Shown piece by piece: positions 1 to 9,805 of a stretch of DNA of 36,840 bases. The stretch is taken from assembly GCA_947650795.1 (NCBI GenBank), contig CANSWR010000010.1:1-36840 (forward strand), in the 5' to 3' direction. Made by a program: the position numbers and the translations under genes. This DNA is from an uncultured Bacillota bacterium (GTDB taxonomy: Bacteria > Bacillota_I > Bacilli_A > RF39 > UBA660). The number at the start of each line of letters is the position of its first letter. The stretch's first letter is position 1. The notes below the pieces were generated by a model, which did not search any database, was not told where the DNA came from, and was given only the letters and a program-made list of their open reading frames with translations.

Positions 1-24
1 ATAGTCGTTATAAGAGGTTTTAAA

Positions 25-1116
25 ATGCATATCAAGAAGTTAGAATTAACAAATTTTAGAAATTATGATAAGTTTAAGTTAGAAACTTTAGAGAACTTAA
101 ATATTATTATAGGTAAGAATGGAGTCGGAAAGACTTCTATCCTAGAAAGTATTTATGTTTGTAGTCTAGCAAGGACATTTAAAAGTAATGTTGATGATGT
201 TATAGTAAAAAAAGATAAGCTTTTTACTAAAATTAAAGTTGACTTGGAAGTTCAAGACAAGACAAAAAAATTAGAGTATACACTTACTGATAAAGGTAAG
301 AAGACAAAAATAAATAATAATTTAAAGAAGAAAATAAGTGATTTTATATCACAATATAAAGTTATATTGTTTTCTCCTGATGAACTTAGGATTATTAAAG
401 AGTCTCCTAATACAAGAAGAAATTATTTGAATATTAGTTTATCTCAAATTAATAAATCTTATATAAACTTATTAAGTAATTATAATGTTCTTATTAAGAA
501 TAAAAATGATTATTTGAAAAAGATGTACATTAATTCTAATATGGATGAAACGTATCTAGAAATCTTAGATATTAAAATAGCTGAGGTAGGTAATGAAATA
601 TGTATTATTAGAAAAGAATATATAAATAAGTTAAATAAGTATATTAAGAAAATTTTTAGAAAATTCAAAAAAGATGATGAATTAGTTATTAAGTATAATA
701 GTCAATTTTTAGATAAATCAATTGATGAAATTAAAATACTTCTTAAGAAAAATAGAAATAATGAGATAAACTTAGGGTTAACAAAAACTGGAATTCATAG
801 GGATGACATAGAGTTTTTACATAATGGTTATAATTCTAAGGAATTTAGTTCTCAAGGTATTCAAAAGTTAATTTTACTTTGTTTAAAATTGGCAGAATTA
901 GAAGTTTTAGTTAATGAATATTATGAAGAACCAGTTTTACTTTTAGATGATTTATTTAGTGAACTTGATATTGTTAATCAAAATAATATTTTAAATAATT
1001 TGAATAAAGATATACAGGTTTTTATTACTACTACAGATATTAATAATATAAAACCATATATGATAAAAAAATCTAAGGTGATTGAGCTTAGTAGGGAAGG
1101 TGAAGGAAATGAATGA
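25..1116 (+). CDS. recF: RecF, DNA replication/repair SMC-like ATPase
   Basis: RecF loads RecA at single-strand gaps together with RecO and RecR and acts in the cytoplasm on DNA. The 363-aa length is normal. The sequence shows a Walker A motif GKNGVGKTS at residues 30-38, an ABC-type signature around SSQGIQKL (about residue 270) and a Walker B segment [11 protein letters not shown] (about 305-315). The start is the ATG at 25, preceded by AAGAGG. Its stop overlaps the start region of gyrB, indicating co-transcription and translational coupling. The neighbours are those expected immediately downstream of dnaA-dnaN, which must lie just left of the window. The 24 bases before the start are too short to identify the preceding gene. 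Confidence 0.97.
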   Translation: MHIKKLELTNFRNYDKFKLETLENLNIIIGKNGVGKTSILESIYVCSLARTFKSNVDDVIVKKDKLFTKIKVDLEVQDKTKKLEYTLTDKGKKTKINNNLKKKISDFISQYKVILFSPDELRIIKESPNTRRNYLNISLSQINKSYINLLSNYNVLIKNKNDYLKKMYINSNMDETYLEILDIKIAEVGNEICIIRKEYINKLNKYIKKIFRKFKKDDELVIKYNSQFLDKSIDEIKILLKKNRNNEINLGLTKTGIHRDDIEFLHNGYNSKEFSSQGIQKLILLCLKLAELEVLVNEYYEEPVLLLDDLFSELDIVNQNNILNNLNKDIQVFITTTDINNIKPYMIKKSKVIELSREGEGNE

Positions 1117-3019
1117 GAATCATTATAATGAGAATGATATTCAAGTTTTAGAAGGACTTGAAGCAGTTAGAAAAAGACCTGGAATGTATATTGGTACAAC
1201 TAGTGAAAGAGGTCTAAATCATCTAGTATGGGAAATAGTAGATAATTCAGTTGATGAAGCATTAGCTGGATATTGTGATGATATTGAAGTTGTAATTAAC
1301 AAAGATAATTCAATAACTGTTAAAGATGATGGGAGGGGTATGCCTACAGGTATTCATCCAAAAACAGGAGTAAGTACAGTTGAAACTATTTTTACAGTCT
1401 TACATGCTGGTGGCAAATTTGGCGGAGGAGGCTACAAAGTAAGTGGAGGGCTACATGGTGTAGGCGCTAGTGTTGTTAATGCCCTTAGTTCTTGGTTAGA
1501 GGTTAAAGTTTTTCAAGGAGGAAAGGTTTATTTTCAGAGATTTGAAAATGGTGGCAAACCTGTTGGAAAGTTGGAACAAATAGATACTTGTGATATTAAT
1601 AGAACTGGTACTACAGTAACCTTTAAACCAGATCCAGAAATATTCCAAGAAACAACAGTTTATAATTATGAGACTCTTAGACATCGTACTAAAGAACTTG
1701 CTTTTCTTAATAAAGGATTGCAAATAAAATTGATTGATTTAAGAGATGATAAAAGTGAAGCATTTTTATATAATGGTGGAATAATTGAGTATGTTAAAAT
1801 GCTCAACGAGAGTAAAAAAACTATTCATGATACTATTGTTTATTGTGAAGGTGAAGAAAGTGGCATTGAGATAGAAGTAGCTTTTCAATATAATGATGGA
1901 TATAGTTCAAATCTTTATTCTTTTACTAACAATATAAGTACTGTAGAAGGTGGAACTCATGAAGATGGAGTAAGACTTGCTTTATCTAGAGTTATAAACA
2001 ATTATGCAAGAAATAATAATATTTTAAAAGGTAAAGATGAGTCTTTAACTTCTGATGATGTTAAGGAAGGTCTTACTATGATTATTTCGTGTAAGCATCC
2101 TGATCCACAATTCGAGGGCCAAACAAAAACAAAGTTAGGTAATTCAGAGGTTAGAAGAATATCTAGTAATGTTTTTGGAGAAAAATTAGAAAAGTTTTTA
2201 TTAGAAAATCCTCAAGAAGCAAAGCAAATTATAGAGAAAGCTATGCTTGCTTCACATGCTAGAATGGCAGCTAAAAAAGCTCGTGAGATGACACGTAGAA
2301 AAGGTGGTCTTGAAATTACTAATAAATGGGGAAAACTTACAGATTGTAAAAGTAATGATCCTACAATAAGTGAAATCTTTTTAGTCGAGGGAGATTCGGC
2401 TGGAGGAAGTGCTAAAGAAGGTAGAGATTATATGACTCAAGCTATTCTTCCTCTTAGAGGTAAAATTCTTAATGTAGAAAAGGCTCGTTTAGATAAAGCT
2501 TTAGGAAATGAAGAGATTAGAAGTATTATTACTGCTTTTGGTACTGGAATAGGTGATGAGTTTGATTTATCAAAATTACGTTATCATAAAATAGTTATAA
2601 TGACAGATGCTGATGTCGATGGAGATCATATTAGAACTTTATTATTAACATTGTTTTATAGATTTTTTAGACCAGTTGTAGAGGCAGGTCATGTGTATGC
2701 CGCTCAACCACCTTTATTTAAAGTGGTACATGGTAAAACAATTAAATGGTGTTTAGATGAAAAAGAAAAAGATGATTATATAGCGACTTTGCCTGAAACA
2801 ACTAGATATGAGATTAGTCGTAATAAAGGACTTGGAGAAATGGATGCTAAGGAGTTAAGAGAAACTACTATGAGTATAGAAAATAGAGTACTTAAGAAGA
2901 TTACAGTAGAAGATGCGATGCTTGCTGATAAGGTTTTTGAAACTCTTATGGGAGAAGATGTTGATCCTAGACGAGAATTTATTGAAAATAATGCTCCATA
3001 TGCGAATTTGGATTTATAG
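1109..3019 (+). CDS. gyrB: DNA gyrase subunit B
   Basis: ATPase subunit of DNA gyrase (GyrA2B2), which introduces negative supercoils. The protein is 636 aa from the ATG at 1109; this start has AAGGTGAAGGAA upstream and overlaps the recF stop (1114-1116). An in-frame GTG-type start further upstream at 1082 lies deeper inside recF and lacks support. Visible motifs are the GHKL ATPase loop DDGRGMPTG, the ATP lid [19 protein letters not shown], the TOPRIM signatures EGDSAGGSA and DADVDGDH, and the C-terminal GyrB tail ending NAPYANLDL. Everything looks intact and of standard length. Confidence 0.98.
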   Translation: MNENHYNENDIQVLEGLEAVRKRPGMYIGTTSERGLNHLVWEIVDNSVDEALAGYCDDIEVVINKDNSITVKDDGRGMPTGIHPKTGVSTVETIFTVLHAGGKFGGGGYKVSGGLHGVGASVVNALSSWLEVKVFQGGKVYFQRFENGGKPVGKLEQIDTCDINRTGTTVTFKPDPEIFQETTVYNYETLRHRTKELAFLNKGLQIKLIDLRDDKSEAFLYNGGIIEYVKMLNESKKTIHDTIVYCEGEESGIEIEVAFQYNDGYSSNLYSFTNNISTVEGGTHEDGVRLALSRVINNYARNNNILKGKDESLTSDDVKEGLTMIISCKHPDPQFEGQTKTKLGNSEVRRISSNVFGEKLEKFLLENPQEAKQIIEKAMLASHARMAAKKAREMTRRKGGLEITNKWGKLTDCKSNDPTISEIFLVEGDSAGGSAKEGRDYMTQAILPLRGKILNVEKARLDKALGNEEIRSIITAFGTGIGDEFDLSKLRYHKIVIMTDADVDGDHIRTLLLTLFYRFFRPVVEAGHVYAAQPPLFKVVHGKTIKWCLDEKEKDDYIATLPETTRYEISRNKGLGEMDAKELRETTMSIENRVLKKITVEDAMLADKVFETLMGEDVDPRREFIENNAPYANLDL

Positions 3020-3032
3020 GAGGTTTTAGGTT

Positions 3033-5531
3033 ATGGATAGATTGAATAATACAAATATTGTTGATGAGATGAATAGTTCATTTTTAAATTATTCTATGAG
3101 TGTTATAGTTGCACGTGCACTTCCAGATTTAAGAGACGGTTTAAAACCTGTTCATAGAAGAATATTATATTCTATGTATGAGAGTGGTTATACACCTGAT
3201 AAACCATTTAGGAAGAGTGCTAAAACTGTCGGAGAAGTTATGGGTAATTATCATCCACATGGAGATAGTGCTATTTATGAATCTTTAGTTAGAATGGCTC
3301 AACCGTTTAGTTTTAGGCATACTTTGATTGATGGTCATGGAAATTTTGGTTCTTTAGATGGAGACGGAGCAGCTGCTATGCGTTATACAGAAGCAAGACT
3401 TTCTAAGTTGTCTATGGAACTGTTACGTGATATTAATAAGAATACAGTAGATTTTGATGATAATTTTGATTCTACTAGAAAAGAACCAAAGGTGTTACCT
3501 AGTAGATTCCCTAATATTTTAGTTAATGGTACTATGGGAATTGCAGTTGGGATGGCAACAAATATTCCTCCTCATAATTTAGGAGAAGTAATTGATGGAT
3601 GTGTTGCTTATATTGATAATAATGATATTACGACTTTGGAGTTAATGCAGTATATTAAAGGACCTGATTTTCCAACAGGCGCAATTATTTTAGGGAATGC
3701 TGGTATAGTAAAAGCTTATGAAACAGGAAAAGGTTCTATTACTATAAGAAGTAAGGTTGAAATAGAAGAGACAGCTGGAAAGAGTAAATTAATTATTACT
3801 GAGATACCTTACCAAGTAAATAAACGTGATTTGCAACAGCGTATAGGAGAATTAGTAAGAGATAAGGTAATTGATGGTATAGCAGATTTACATGAAGAAA
3901 CCAATCTTGAAAATGGTATTAGAATTGTTGTGACTATTAAAAAGGATGCTAATGCAAATGTTGTTTTAAATAATTTGTATAAGCATACTTCTCTTCAAAC
4001 TACTTTTGGTATTAACTTTTTAATGCTTGATCAAGGTCAACCAAAGTCTTTAGGCCTTAAAGATATTATTTCTAAATATATAGATTTTCAAAAAGAAGTT
4101 ATTATTAGAAGAACTCGTTTTGAGTTGGAAAGAGCAGAGAAAAGAGTTCATATTTTAGAAGGATACAAGATAGCTTTAGACCATTTGGATGAAGTTATAA
4201 AGATAATTAGAGAAAGTGAAAGTGATGTTTTAGCAAAAACTACTTTGATGCAGAGATTTGGGCTTTCAGAAATTCAAGCAGAAAGTATTTTAGAATTAAA
4301 ATTAAGAAGGCTAACAGGATTAGAACGTGCTAAGATTGAAAGTGAATTACAAGATTTACTAAAATTAATAGAGGAACTAAAAGCAATTTTAGGTAGTGAG
4401 CAGAAAGTTTTAAATATTATTAAGGAAGAACTTCTTGAGATAAAGAATAAGTTTGCTGATGATAGAAGAACTAAGATTGACATGACAGCAATAGAGTATA
4501 TTGAAGATGAATCTTTAATTCCAGAAAGTGATGTTATTGTAACAATTACTAATAAAAATTATATAAAGAGAATGACTACAGATACTTATAAATCTCAAAA
4601 TAGAGGTGGAGTTGGTATTAAAGGAATGGCTACAAATGAAGAAGATTTTGTCGAACAAATGATTAACTTATCCACACATGATTTCTTGTTATTCTTTACT
4701 AATAAAGGTAGAGTATATAGATTGAAAGGTTATGAAATACCAGAATTTTCTCGTACAAGCAAAGGCTTGCCTTTAGTGAATCTTATTCAAATTGAAAAAG
4801 ATGAAAATGTTACAGCAGTTGTTAAAATAGAACGTAAAAATGAATATAAATATTTAGTATTTGGAACTAAACAAGGAGTGATAAAACGTACTTTAATATC
4901 TGAATTTGATAATATTCGTCAAAGTGGTAAAATTGCTATTACTTTGAAAGAAGGAGATGAATTAAATTCTGTTAAACGTTCGACAGGAGATAATCAAATA
5001 TTAATGTGTTCATCTGTTGGTAGAATGGTAAGATTTAATGAATCAGAAGTTAGAATTATGGGACGTACTGCTTCTGGAGTAAGAGGTATTAATTTAGGTA
5101 ATGAGATTTGTGTAGGAACAGAGGTTACAGAACCTAATATGGAAGTATTGGTAGTAACACAAAAAGGATATGGTAAGAGAACTAATTTAGAAGAATATAG
5201 AGAAACAAAGCGTGGAAGCAAAGGAGTAAAATCTTTAAGTATAACTGAAAAGAATGGGTCAATAGTTGGGTTTAAGTCCGTTCAAAATGATAAAGATTTA
5301 ATCATTATTACAAATAATGGTGTTATCATAAGATTAAGTATAGATTCTATTTCTATGATGGGGAGAGTAACTCAAGGTGTAAAACTTATTAACTTAAAAG
5401 ATGATAATATAGTATCTTCTATTTCAGTTATTAACAGAAATGAAGAAGAAAATGAAGCAGATGAAGAACTTATTCACATAGAAAAAGAAGATATTAACAT
5501 ATATAATATGGATGCTAACAATTTAGATTAA
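3033..5531 (+). CDS. gyrA: DNA gyrase subunit A
   Basis: DNA-cleaving and strand-passing subunit of gyrase, 832 aa. A strong AGGAGG lies 9 nt before the ATG. The catalytic tyrosine is Tyr118 in [11 protein letters not shown]. The quinolone-resistance region reads [15 protein letters not shown] (71-85); Ser79 and Glu83 match the usual drug-interacting serine and acidic positions, so no classical resistance substitution is visible. The C-terminal half carries the beta-pinwheel repeats with the GyrA box-like RGSKGVK near residue 730. An acidic tail ends the protein. It is transcribed with gyrB (13-nt gap) and closed by the terminator at 5540-5570. Confidence 0.98.
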   Translation: MDRLNNTNIVDEMNSSFLNYSMSVIVARALPDLRDGLKPVHRRILYSMYESGYTPDKPFRKSAKTVGEVMGNYHPHGDSAIYESLVRMAQPFSFRHTLIDGHGNFGSLDGDGAAAMRYTEARLSKLSMELLRDINKNTVDFDDNFDSTRKEPKVLPSRFPNILVNGTMGIAVGMATNIPPHNLGEVIDGCVAYIDNNDITTLELMQYIKGPDFPTGAIILGNAGIVKAYETGKGSITIRSKVEIEETAGKSKLIITEIPYQVNKRDLQQRIGELVRDKVIDGIADLHEETNLENGIRIVVTIKKDANANVVLNNLYKHTSLQTTFGINFLMLDQGQPKSLGLKDIISKYIDFQKEVIIRRTRFELERAEKRVHILEGYKIALDHLDEVIKIIRESESDVLAKTTLMQRFGLSEIQAESILELKLRRLTGLERAKIESELQDLLKLIEELKAILGSEQKVLNIIKEELLEIKNKFADDRRTKIDMTAIEYIEDESLIPESDVIVTITNKNYIKRMTTDTYKSQNRGGVGIKGMATNEEDFVEQMINLSTHDFLLFFTNKGRVYRLKGYEIPEFSRTSKGLPLVNLIQIEKDENVTAVVKIERKNEYKYLVFGTKQGVIKRTLISEFDNIRQSGKIAITLKEGDELNSVKRSTGDNQILMCSSVGRMVRFNESEVRIMGRTASGVRGINLGNEICVGTEVTEPNMEVLVVTQKGYGKRTNLEEYRETKRGSKGVKSLSITEKNGSIVGFKSVQNDKDLIIITNNGVIIRLSIDSISMMGRVTQGVKLINLKDDNIVSSISVINRNEEENEADEELIHIEKEDINIYNMDANNLD

Positions 5532-5539
5532 ATTATTAA

Positions 5540-5570
5540 AGCAAGATTTCGAAGATTTCTTGCTTTTGTT
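5540..5570 (+). terminator. Rho-independent terminator of recF-gyrB-gyrA
   Basis: Arms AGCAAGA (5540-5546) and TCTTGCT (5558-5564) pair around a TTTCGAAGATT loop, followed by TTTGTTTT. It lies 9 nt after the gyrA stop. Confidence 0.85.
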
Positions 5571-5719
5571 TTATTAGAAATAATAAATTAACAATTAAGA
5601 TATAATAAATAGTACATACTATTTATTTATATTAACTTTAATAAAATTTTTAAAAATATTTTAAGAAATTAACATTTAGTAAATTCACTAACTTTTTTAC
5701 TAAATTTAAGAGTTTTAAT

Positions 5720-5735
5720 AGTTTCACGTGAAACT
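5720..5735. promoter_or_regulatory. parS-like ParB-binding palindrome 1
   Basis: AGTTTCACGTGAAACT is a perfect 16-bp palindrome. The inner 14 bases equal the Bacillota parS consensus TGTTTCACGTGAAACA. Known function in the family: ParB (Spo0J) nucleation for origin segregation. First of five sites in a gene-free spacer. Confidence 0.9.
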
Positions 5736-5896
5736 TTAAATGACTTGTAATGTTTTTAATTTTATCTATTTTTATATATATAATATTTTATAGTTTTAAT
5801 ACATTTATTTATAAAATAATATTAGAAAAGATTATTAGATTTAAAACAAGCTTTTTTAATTATTAAAATTGTTAATAATAGTGTATGATATATATA

Positions 5897-5912
5897 AGTT
5901 CCACGTGAAACA
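5897..5912. promoter_or_regulatory. parS-like palindrome 2
   Basis: AGTTCCACGTGAAACA matches the parS consensus at 14 of 16 positions (differences at positions 1 and 5). Probably a weaker ParB site. Confidence 0.8.
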
Positions 5913-6000
5913 TTATATTTTTTGAATTAATAACAAATTATATATTTTATAAATTAGTTGTTTATATTCTTATATAGTTTTTTAAATTATTTACTTTAAT

Positions 6001-6016
6001 AGTTTCATGTGAAACA
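6001..6016. promoter_or_regulatory. parS-like palindrome 3
   Basis: AGTTTCATGTGAAACA matches parS at 14 of 16 positions; the central CACGTG is changed to CATGTG, which should weaken binding. Confidence 0.7.
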
Positions 6017-6200
6017 TATATTAATTGTTTAATGTTATAGAATAATTATATTTTTCACAAAAAGTATAATTAACTTTTTGTATTATATGTTTTTTAAAAT
6101 TTTATTAAATATTATACATAAGTTATTATTTAAAAAATCTATAGTATAAAGTAAGTTTTTAAAAACAACTTTTAATAATACAAATTAAATATAATAAATA

Positions 6201-6216
6201 TGTTTCACGTGGAACA
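6201..6216. promoter_or_regulatory. parS-like palindrome 4
   Basis: TGTTTCACGTGGAACA matches the parS consensus at 15 of 16 positions (one change in the right arm). Confidence 0.88.
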
Positions 6217-6317
6217 TATTGCAAGAGTGTTTTTTAAATATACAAATTATAAATGAATTATATTTAATTATTTTCTTTGATTTTTTAATATATATTTTGT
6301 GTTTTTAAGTATTTATA

Positions 6318-6333
6318 AGTTTCACGTGAAACA
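6318..6333. promoter_or_regulatory. parS-like palindrome 5
   Basis: AGTTTCACGTGAAACA matches parS at 15 of 16 positions. It lies only about 55 bp upstream of the SRP RNA start, close to that gene's promoter. Confidence 0.9.
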
Positions 6334-6387
6334 TAAAAAAATAAAATTTTTCTTTTTTCTTTAATATAAATATGATATACTTTATTT

Positions 6388-6464
6388 GTGCAACATATAA
6401 GGCGGAATCAGGTCAGGATTGGAAGATAGCAGCCTTAACGTTTATTATATGTGTGCACTTTTTT
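6388..6464 (+). ncRNA. ffs: Small signal recognition particle RNA (4.5S/scRNA type)
   Basis: RNA scaffold of the signal recognition particle, which binds Ffh to target membrane proteins. The conserved SRP domain IV core is visible as GGTCAGG (6411-6417) and GGAAGATAGCAGCC (6421-6434). The ends pair as a long helix: GTGCA (6388-6392) with TGCAC (6454-6458) and ACATATAA (6393-6400) with TTATATGT (6445-6452), with one bulged G. A T-run at 6459-6464 ends it. A TATACT -10 box is at 6376-6381. The Alu domain is absent, so this is the short bacterial form. Position upstream of tadA-dnaX fits other Bacillota. Confidence 0.95.
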
Positions 6465-6478
6465 ATTAGGTGATTTTT

Positions 6479-6886
6479 ATGTTTAATGATTTTGAAAAAT
6501 GTTTATATAAACTTTCTTTAAAAGCTATAAAAAAAGGAGAGATTCCAGTAGCAGCTATAATTGTAAAAAATAATAAGATTATTTCTAAAGCATATAATAA
6601 GCGAAAGAATAAATCTAATCCTTTATTACATGCAGAAGTTCAAGCAATATTGAAAGCATCTAAAAAACTAAAAGATTGGCGTTTAAATGAATGTGAATTA
6701 TATGTGACTTTAAAGCCATGTCATATGTGTGAAGAAATAATTAAAGAATGCAGAATATCAAAAGTATATTATTTTTCTAATAATAATAAAGTTATTAACT
6801 ATAAAAGTTCATTTATATATATAAAAAATAATTTTTCGGAGACATATACAAAGTTATTAACAAATTTTTTCAAAAAGTTACGTTAG
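6479..6886 (+). CDS. tadA: tRNA-specific adenosine deaminase
   Basis: Converts adenosine 34 of tRNA-Arg(ACG) to inosine in the cytoplasm. The cytidine-deaminase fold zinc site is complete: HAE at residues 51-53 and PCHMC at 80-84. The protein is 135 aa, somewhat shorter than the usual 150-160, with a reduced C-terminal end. I choose the ATG at 6479 because AGGTGA ends 6 nt before it; the in-frame GTG at 6470 is part of that ribosome-binding site. It lies between the SRP RNA and dnaX, the conserved position in this phylum. Confidence 0.92.
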   Translation: MFNDFEKCLYKLSLKAIKKGEIPVAAIIVKNNKIISKAYNKRKNKSNPLLHAEVQAILKASKKLKDWRLNECELYVTLKPCHMCEEIIKECRISKVYYFSNNNKVINYKSSFIYIKNNFSETYTKLLTNFFKKLR

Positions 6887-6944
6887 TATTTATAGAGATA
6901 TTTATAATAAAATGTTATAATCAATATGAAAGAAGGTGGGTTTT

Positions 6945-8663
6945 ATGTCATACACAGCATTATATAGAAAATATAGGCCTAGCAATTTTAAAAGTGTAGT
7001 TGGTCAAGATACTACAGTTACAATTTTGAAAAATTCTATTATTAATAGTCATATAAGTCATGCTTATTTATTTACTGGTCCAAGAGGAACAGGAAAGACT
7101 AGTATAGCTAAAATTTTTGCACATGCAGTAAATTGTGAAAATTTTGTTGATGATATATGTAATGAGTGTAATATTTGTAAAAATATTAAAGATAATGATT
7201 CTGATATTATTGAAATAGATGCAGCTAGTAATAATGGAGTTGAGGAGATTAGAACTTTAAGAGATAATGTTAAGTTATTACCTAGTTTTTGTAAATATAA
7301 AATATATATAATTGATGAAGTACATATGTTATCCACAGGTGCTTTTAATGCTTTACTTAAAACTTTAGAAGAACCACCAGCTCATGCGATATTTATATTA
7401 GCGACTACAGAGCCTAACAAAATTCCAGTTACAATTTTATCAAGATGTCAAAGATTTGATTTTAATAAAATAGATAATGAATCTCTTAAAGGACGTTTAA
7501 AATTTATTTTAGATAATGAATCAAAGTATTTAGATGATACTATAATAAATTATATTGCTGAAGTTTCAGATGGTGGATTAAGAGACGCTATAAATTTATT
7601 AGATCAAACTTTATCTTTATCTAATGATAATATAACTATATCTGATATTGAAGCACTTAGTGGAAAAATATCTAAAGATTTAGTCTTTAAAGTTCTTAAA
7701 GCTGTAATTTCTTCTGACTATATCACTATATTAGATATATCTTTAGAGTTAAATACTAAAGGAAAAAGTTTTATTGATTTAGTTAACAATATGTTAATAG
7801 TGTTGAGAGACTATGCAATAAGTTTAAAAGTAGATACTTATTTTGATGAAGAATATAATAAATTATTACGAAGTTTGAATTTAAATAGTGATGAAATTGT
7901 TAGAATTTCTAAGATATTAAACGAATTAGTGACAGAGCTAAAAAATTCTAATGATCAGAAGTTAATGTTTGAAATTTATTTAATGAATTTAATGCAAGTT
8001 ACTAACAATAATATGGAAGAAGATTTAATTAATTCACAACCAGAAATTAAATCAGAAGTTATAAACACAGAAACTGTAAGTACTTCACAAAATATTGAAG
8101 AACCACCAGAAGTTATTGACTTAGTAAAAGAACAAGAAGATTTAACAATAGAAGTAAGTAAAAATTCTCAAACAGAAATATCAACAAATTCTGTAAATTT
8201 ATTAGAGCTTAAAAAGATTAGGATTAATAATGTTTTTTCTGGAGCTAATAAAGATATATTAAATAAAATAGTTAAAGATTATGATAGGATAAATGATTAT
8301 ATTTCAAATAAAGTTTATAATATTATTGCTGCATTACTTATTGATGGCAAAGTAGTAGTAGCGTCAGATAAATATTTATTATTTTCTTTTAATGATGAAT
8401 CTTATATTAGTTTATTTGATTCAAATTATAGATTAATTGAATCATTTATGAATGAAATATATGATATTCCTTTTAAAGTTGTTGCTATAACTGGTTTAGA
8501 ATGGGAAAAATATAAGCAGGAATTTATTTTAAATAAAAAAAATAATGTTCCCTATGTATTAATTGATGAAAATGTTGTAAAATTAGATGTGAGTGAAAGT
8601 TCTAATGAGCTTGAAAACTCAGCAATAAATATATTTGGAGAGGACACTGTAAGTGTTAGATAG
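6945..8663 (+). CDS. dnaX: DNA polymerase III gamma/tau subunit
   Basis: Clamp-loader ATPase of the replisome, 572 aa. Walker A GPRGTGKT is at residues 45-52, the zinc-binding cysteines are C64, C72, C75 and C78, the Walker B/DExx segment reads IIDEVHML, and sensor 1 is LSRCQRF. The region after about residue 360 is the less conserved tau extension, rich in Glu, Asn and Ser. The ATG at 6945 follows AGAAGGTGG; the upstream in-frame GTG at 6936 overlaps that site. I saw no obvious internal frameshift signal for a short gamma form. It leads the dnaX-ebfC-recR operon. Confidence 0.95.
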   Translation: MSYTALYRKYRPSNFKSVVGQDTTVTILKNSIINSHISHAYLFTGPRGTGKTSIAKIFAHAVNCENFVDDICNECNICKNIKDNDSDIIEIDAASNNGVEEIRTLRDNVKLLPSFCKYKIYIIDEVHMLSTGAFNALLKTLEEPPAHAIFILATTEPNKIPVTILSRCQRFDFNKIDNESLKGRLKFILDNESKYLDDTIINYIAEVSDGGLRDAINLLDQTLSLSNDNITISDIEALSGKISKDLVFKVLKAVISSDYITILDISLELNTKGKSFIDLVNNMLIVLRDYAISLKVDTYFDEEYNKLLRSLNLNSDEIVRISKILNELVTELKNSNDQKLMFEIYLMNLMQVTNNNMEEDLINSQPEIKSEVINTETVSTSQNIEEPPEVIDLVKEQEDLTIEVSKNSQTEISTNSVNLLELKKIRINNVFSGANKDILNKIVKDYDRINDYISNKVYNIIAALLIDGKVVVASDKYLLFSFNDESYISLFDSNYRLIESFMNEIYDIPFKVVAITGLEWEKYKQEFILNKKNNVPYVLIDENVVKLDVSESSNELENSAINIFGEDTVSVR

Positions 8664-8675
8664 GAGAGATTATTA

Positions 8676-8969
8676 ATGAATGTACAAAATTTAATGGCAC
8701 AAGCTCAAAAAGTGCAAAAGGAATTAGAAAAGGCAAATGCAGAAATTGAAGCATCAACATATGAAGGAAAAAGTGGTGCAGTTACTGCAGTTATTACTGG
8801 AGAAAATATTGTAGATAAAATTACTATTACTGATGAAACAGTTTTATCAGATAAGGAATTACTTGAAGATATGATAGTTTTAGCTTTAAATGATGCTTTT
8901 GCTAAGTTAGCAGAAGATAAAAGTGAAAAATTAGGTAAATATACTGGAGGTTTAGGAGGACTTTTTTAG
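8676..8969 (+). CDS. ebfC: YbaB/EbfC family nucleoid-associated protein
   Basis: Small DNA-binding protein, 97 aa, almost always encoded between dnaX and recR, as here. It starts MNVQNLMAQAQKVQKELEKA, a helical dimerisation segment, and ends in the typical Gly-rich tail TGGLGGLF. A good site (GGAGAG) precedes the ATG. In Bacillus subtilis the orthologue is YaaK. The role is nucleoid association; the precise function is not settled in the family. Confidence 0.93.
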   Translation: MNVQNLMAQAQKVQKELEKANAEIEASTYEGKSGAVTAVITGENIVDKITITDETVLSDKELLEDMIVLALNDAFAKLAEDKSEKLGKYTGGLGGLF

Positions 8970-8972
8970 TAA

Positions 8973-9572
8973 ATGATTTATCCAGAAGAATTTCAACATC
9001 TGAGAGATAGTTTTCAAGAATTACCAGGAGTGGGAGAAAAGTCAGCAGAAAGATATGTGTACTCTATTGATTCACTAGAAATTGATAAAGTTGAGGAGTT
9101 TGCTAAAAATTTATTAGAATTTAAAAATAATATAAGAAAATGTTCTATATGTGGGCATATAACTAATAAGGAAGTATGTTCTATATGTAGTTCTGATACA
9201 CGTGAAACATCAACTATTTGTGTAGTGGAGGATTCAAAAAGTGTATTTATGTTTGAAAAAACGGGTAAATTTAATGGTGTATATCATGTTTTGGGAGGAC
9301 TTATTTCTCCAGTAAATGAAATAAATCCAGATGATATTAATATTTCTTCTTTAGTTGATAAAAGAGTATTAAATGGTGTTAAAGAAATAATATTAGCATT
9401 AAATCCTTCAATGGAAGGTGAAACGACATCTTTATATATTCAAAAATTATTAGAGAATACAGATATTAAGATTTCAAGATTATCTTATGGAATACCAATG
9501 GGTGCTGATATTGAATATTTGGATCCATTGACTATAATCAGAGCAATAGATGATAGAAAGTTTTTATCATAA
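8973..9572 (+). CDS. recR: Recombination mediator RecR
   Basis: Part of the RecFOR pathway for gap repair, 199 aa. A helix-hairpin-helix appears as ELPGVGEKSAERY (16-28). A C4 zinc finger has C57, C60, C69 and C72, and a TOPRIM domain begins at ICVVED (82-87). The gene starts 3 nt after ebfC and shares its transcript. A parS-like 16-mer lies inside it at 9194-9209. Confidence 0.95.
   Translation: MIYPEEFQHLRDSFQELPGVGEKSAERYVYSIDSLEIDKVEEFAKNLLEFKNNIRKCSICGHITNKEVCSICSSDTRETSTICVVEDSKSVFMFEKTGKFNGVYHVLGGLISPVNEINPDDINISSLVDKRVLNGVKEIILALNPSMEGETTSLYIQKLLENTDIKISRLSYGIPMGADIEYLDPLTIIRAIDDRKFLS
9194..9209. promoter_or_regulatory. Possible parS-like site inside recR
   Basis: TGATACACGTGAAACA matches the parS consensus at 14 of 16 positions; the right half is exact. 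It encodes DTRET of RecR. Intragenic parS sites are common near origins in Bacillota, so this may be a sixth, weaker site. Confidence 0.5.
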
Positions 9573-9612
9573 ATAAATTTATTATTAATACTATTTAGTG
9601 GAGGAAATCTTT

Positions 9613-9795
9613 ATGCACATAATAGTATTTATAATAAAAAGATTAGTTATGGCACTTTGTATGCTTTATGCTTTTGATGTAATTGTGAGTAGCGCAGGTG
9701 TTATTGTTCCAATAAATGTAGTTACTATTTTGTCAGTAGCGTCGTTGGGACTTCCTGCAATATTTGGACTTGTTGTTTTGCAAGTACTTATGTAG
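9613..9795 (+). CDS. BofA-family small membrane protein
   Basis: A 60-aa hydrophobic protein with two likely membrane segments (about 3-27 and 36-58). The C-terminal pattern PINVVTILSVASLGLPAIFGL resembles the conserved end of BofA, the inhibitor of pro-sigma-K processing, including the Asn and GLP features. Its place right after recR is the bofA position in Bacillus. The ATG at 9613 is preferred because GGAGG ends 8 nt before it. It is shorter than Bacillus BofA (about 87 aa), so the assignment is to the family rather than to proven function. Confidence 0.7.
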   Translation: MHIIVFIIKRLVMALCMLYAFDVIVSSAGVIVPINVVTILSVASLGLPAIFGLVVLQVLM

Positions 9796-9805
9796 GAGTG
9801 GTTAT

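Larger units (their letters stand above)
5571..6387. other. Gene-free AT-rich spacer carrying the parS cluster
   Basis: About 800 bases between the gyrA terminator and the SRP RNA contain no open reading frame of note on either strand. The composition is almost entirely A and T. The only GC-containing islands are the five CACGTG-centred parS-like palindromes, spaced roughly 175, 105, 200 and 115 bp apart. A TATACT -10 box for the SRP RNA lies at 6376-6381 at the right end. No DnaA-box cluster was recognised. Confidence 0.75.

Noticed and set aside
3105..3125. TGCACGTGCA palindrome in gyrA resembling parS
   Set aside because: Lacks the GTTTC/GAAAC arms and encodes the conserved VARALP segment; explained by coding sequence.
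7018..7440. TTACAATTTT words in dnaX as further copies of the cassette repeat
   Set aside because: They lack the AAATT left arm, lie within codons for Val-Thr-Ile and are not next to stops.
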